Assembly: GCA_946415695.1 (NCBI GenBank)
Contig: CAMKTM010000035.1
Span: 1-14,756 of the forward strand
From: an uncultured Prevotellaceae bacterium
GTDB lineage: Bacteria; Bacteroidota; Bacteroidia; Bacteroidales; Bacteroidaceae
DNA length: 14,756 bases
Direction: 5' to 3'
In this document: positions 14,477 to 14,756 of the stretch, in pieces
Layout of the letters: each line of letters begins with the position of its first letter
How positions within the stretch are numbered: position 1 is the first letter of the stretch
Made by a program: the position numbers and the translations under genes
Notes under the pieces: model-generated
What the model was told of the DNA's origin: nothing
What the model saw: the letters and a program-made list of their open reading frames with translations, nothing else
Databases searched by the model: none

Positions 14477-14756
14477 TCAAAGTGTCCGTTGAAGCTCAAA
14501 GACGGAGGCAAACATCCTTTTGTATGCCTCCGCTTTCTTTTCGAAGGATAGCGGATAGGCACGGGAAGAAGAGGGCAGACGCCAGAGAAGGACAGCCTCA
14601 CCCCTACCCTCTCCCGTGGGAGAGGGAGACCTATCGTCCGCCGCGCCGTGGATATTCGTCGCGCTTTGCTTCACCTCTCCATCGGAGGGGACGGGGAAGG
14701 CTGGAATTGCCACATACGAATTGACTTTCGGCACTTCCGGGATGCCGAGGGAGGTG
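14477..14756 (-). CDS. Unrecognised protein, C-terminal fragment (runs in from the right edge)
   Basis: The frame is open from the right edge (first full codon 14755-14753) to TGA at 14479-14477, giving 92 visible residues of a C-terminus. It reads with a Pro/Val-rich start (IPEVPKVNSYVAIPAFP), then SATNIHGAADD, a repeat-derived SPSPTGEGRGEA, and a helical tail rich in Lys, Glu and aromatic residues (LSFEKKAEAYKRMFASVFEL). I do not recognise the family. The orderly residues on either side of the repeat-derived block argue that it is a real gene rather than a chance frame. It is convergent with the NRPS-MATE unit; an ATG at 14734 lies inside the frame but the frame clearly continues upstream. 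Confidence 0.55.
   Translation of the reverse strand, partial: TSLGIPEVPKVNSYVAIPAFPVPSDGEVKQSATNIHGAADDRSPSPTGEGRGEAVLLWRLPSSSRAYPLSFEKKAEAYKRMFASVFELQRTL
14503..14541 (+). terminator. Terminator-like hairpin for plus-strand transcription
   Basis: Arms 14503-14513 (cggaggcaaac) and 14522-14532 (gtatgcctccg) pair over 10 of 11 positions around an 8-nt loop, followed by ctttctttt (14533-14541). It lies about 190 nt after the MATE stop codon and within the last codons of the opposing minus-strand gene, so it could end NRPS-MATE transcription. Confidence 0.4.
14596..14630 (-). repeat. In-frame CT/GA-rich palindromic repeat (SPSPTGEGRGE type)
   Basis: Positions 14607-14626 form a palindrome of ccctctccc and gggagaggg around gt, preceded by cctcaccccta. 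On the minus strand it is read as SPSPTGEGRGEA within the unrecognised edge gene. It is related to the element at 7-36. Confidence 0.75.

Noticed and set aside
14477..14756. Naming the right-edge gene
   Set aside because: Only 92 C-terminal residues are visible, part of them repeat-derived, and I recognise no family motif.

Overview
The window looks like chromosomal DNA of a GC-rich member of the Bacteroidales, most likely Prevotella-like. The grounds are the two promoter boxes of the form TAnnTTTG, weak or absent Shine-Dalgarno sequences, an alginate-export-type outer-membrane barrel, and dense intergenic and intragenic short repeats. No rRNA, tRNA, CRISPR array, transposase, integrase or phage gene is visible. 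The genus call is inference.

Layout. (1) 1-1224, minus strand: a cation diffusion facilitator exporter followed after 20 nt by the start of a secreted M28-type metallopeptidase that runs off the left edge. (2) 1225-1403: a divergent promoter region. (3) 1404-5313, plus strand: a tight three-gene unit with about 11 nt between genes. It encodes a membrane sensor that joins an extracytoplasmic Cache-like domain, a PP2C/SpoIIE phosphatase and a C-terminal RsbW-like ATPase domain in one chain, then a STAS anti-anti-sigma protein, then an outer-membrane porin. (4) 5314-5542: an intergenic region with four tandem 22-bp units and an AT-rich direct repeat. (5) 5543-14314, plus strand: a two-gene biosynthetic cluster. 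It holds a 2460-residue two-module NRPS (C-A-T-C-A-T-reductase) and, 6 nt later, a MATE-family exporter. (6) 14315-14756: a mirror-image copy of the 22-bp array, a terminator-like hairpin, and the 3' end of an unrecognised minus-strand gene.

How the genes may work together. The NRPS architecture predicts a dipeptide released reductively as an aldehyde (or alcohol), possibly N-acylated because a condensation domain opens the protein; the MATE protein is the likely exporter. No phosphopantetheinyl transferase is in the window, so activation must come from elsewhere. The phosphatase/kinase fusion and STAS protein form a partner-switching signalling pair; no sigma factor or other output is present here apart from the co-transcribed porin.

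The most unusual property is at the DNA level. At least four families of short dispersed repeats are embedded in frame inside protein-coding genes. The clearest is a 19-bp near-perfect palindrome present seven times in the NRPS gene, always in the same orientation but read in all three reading frames. Others interrupt the sensor phosphatase (four 21-bp units), the MATE exporter (two elements), and both partial edge genes. In addition, the NRPS-MATE pair is bracketed by two 22-bp-unit arrays in inverted orientation whose unit order is also mirrored.
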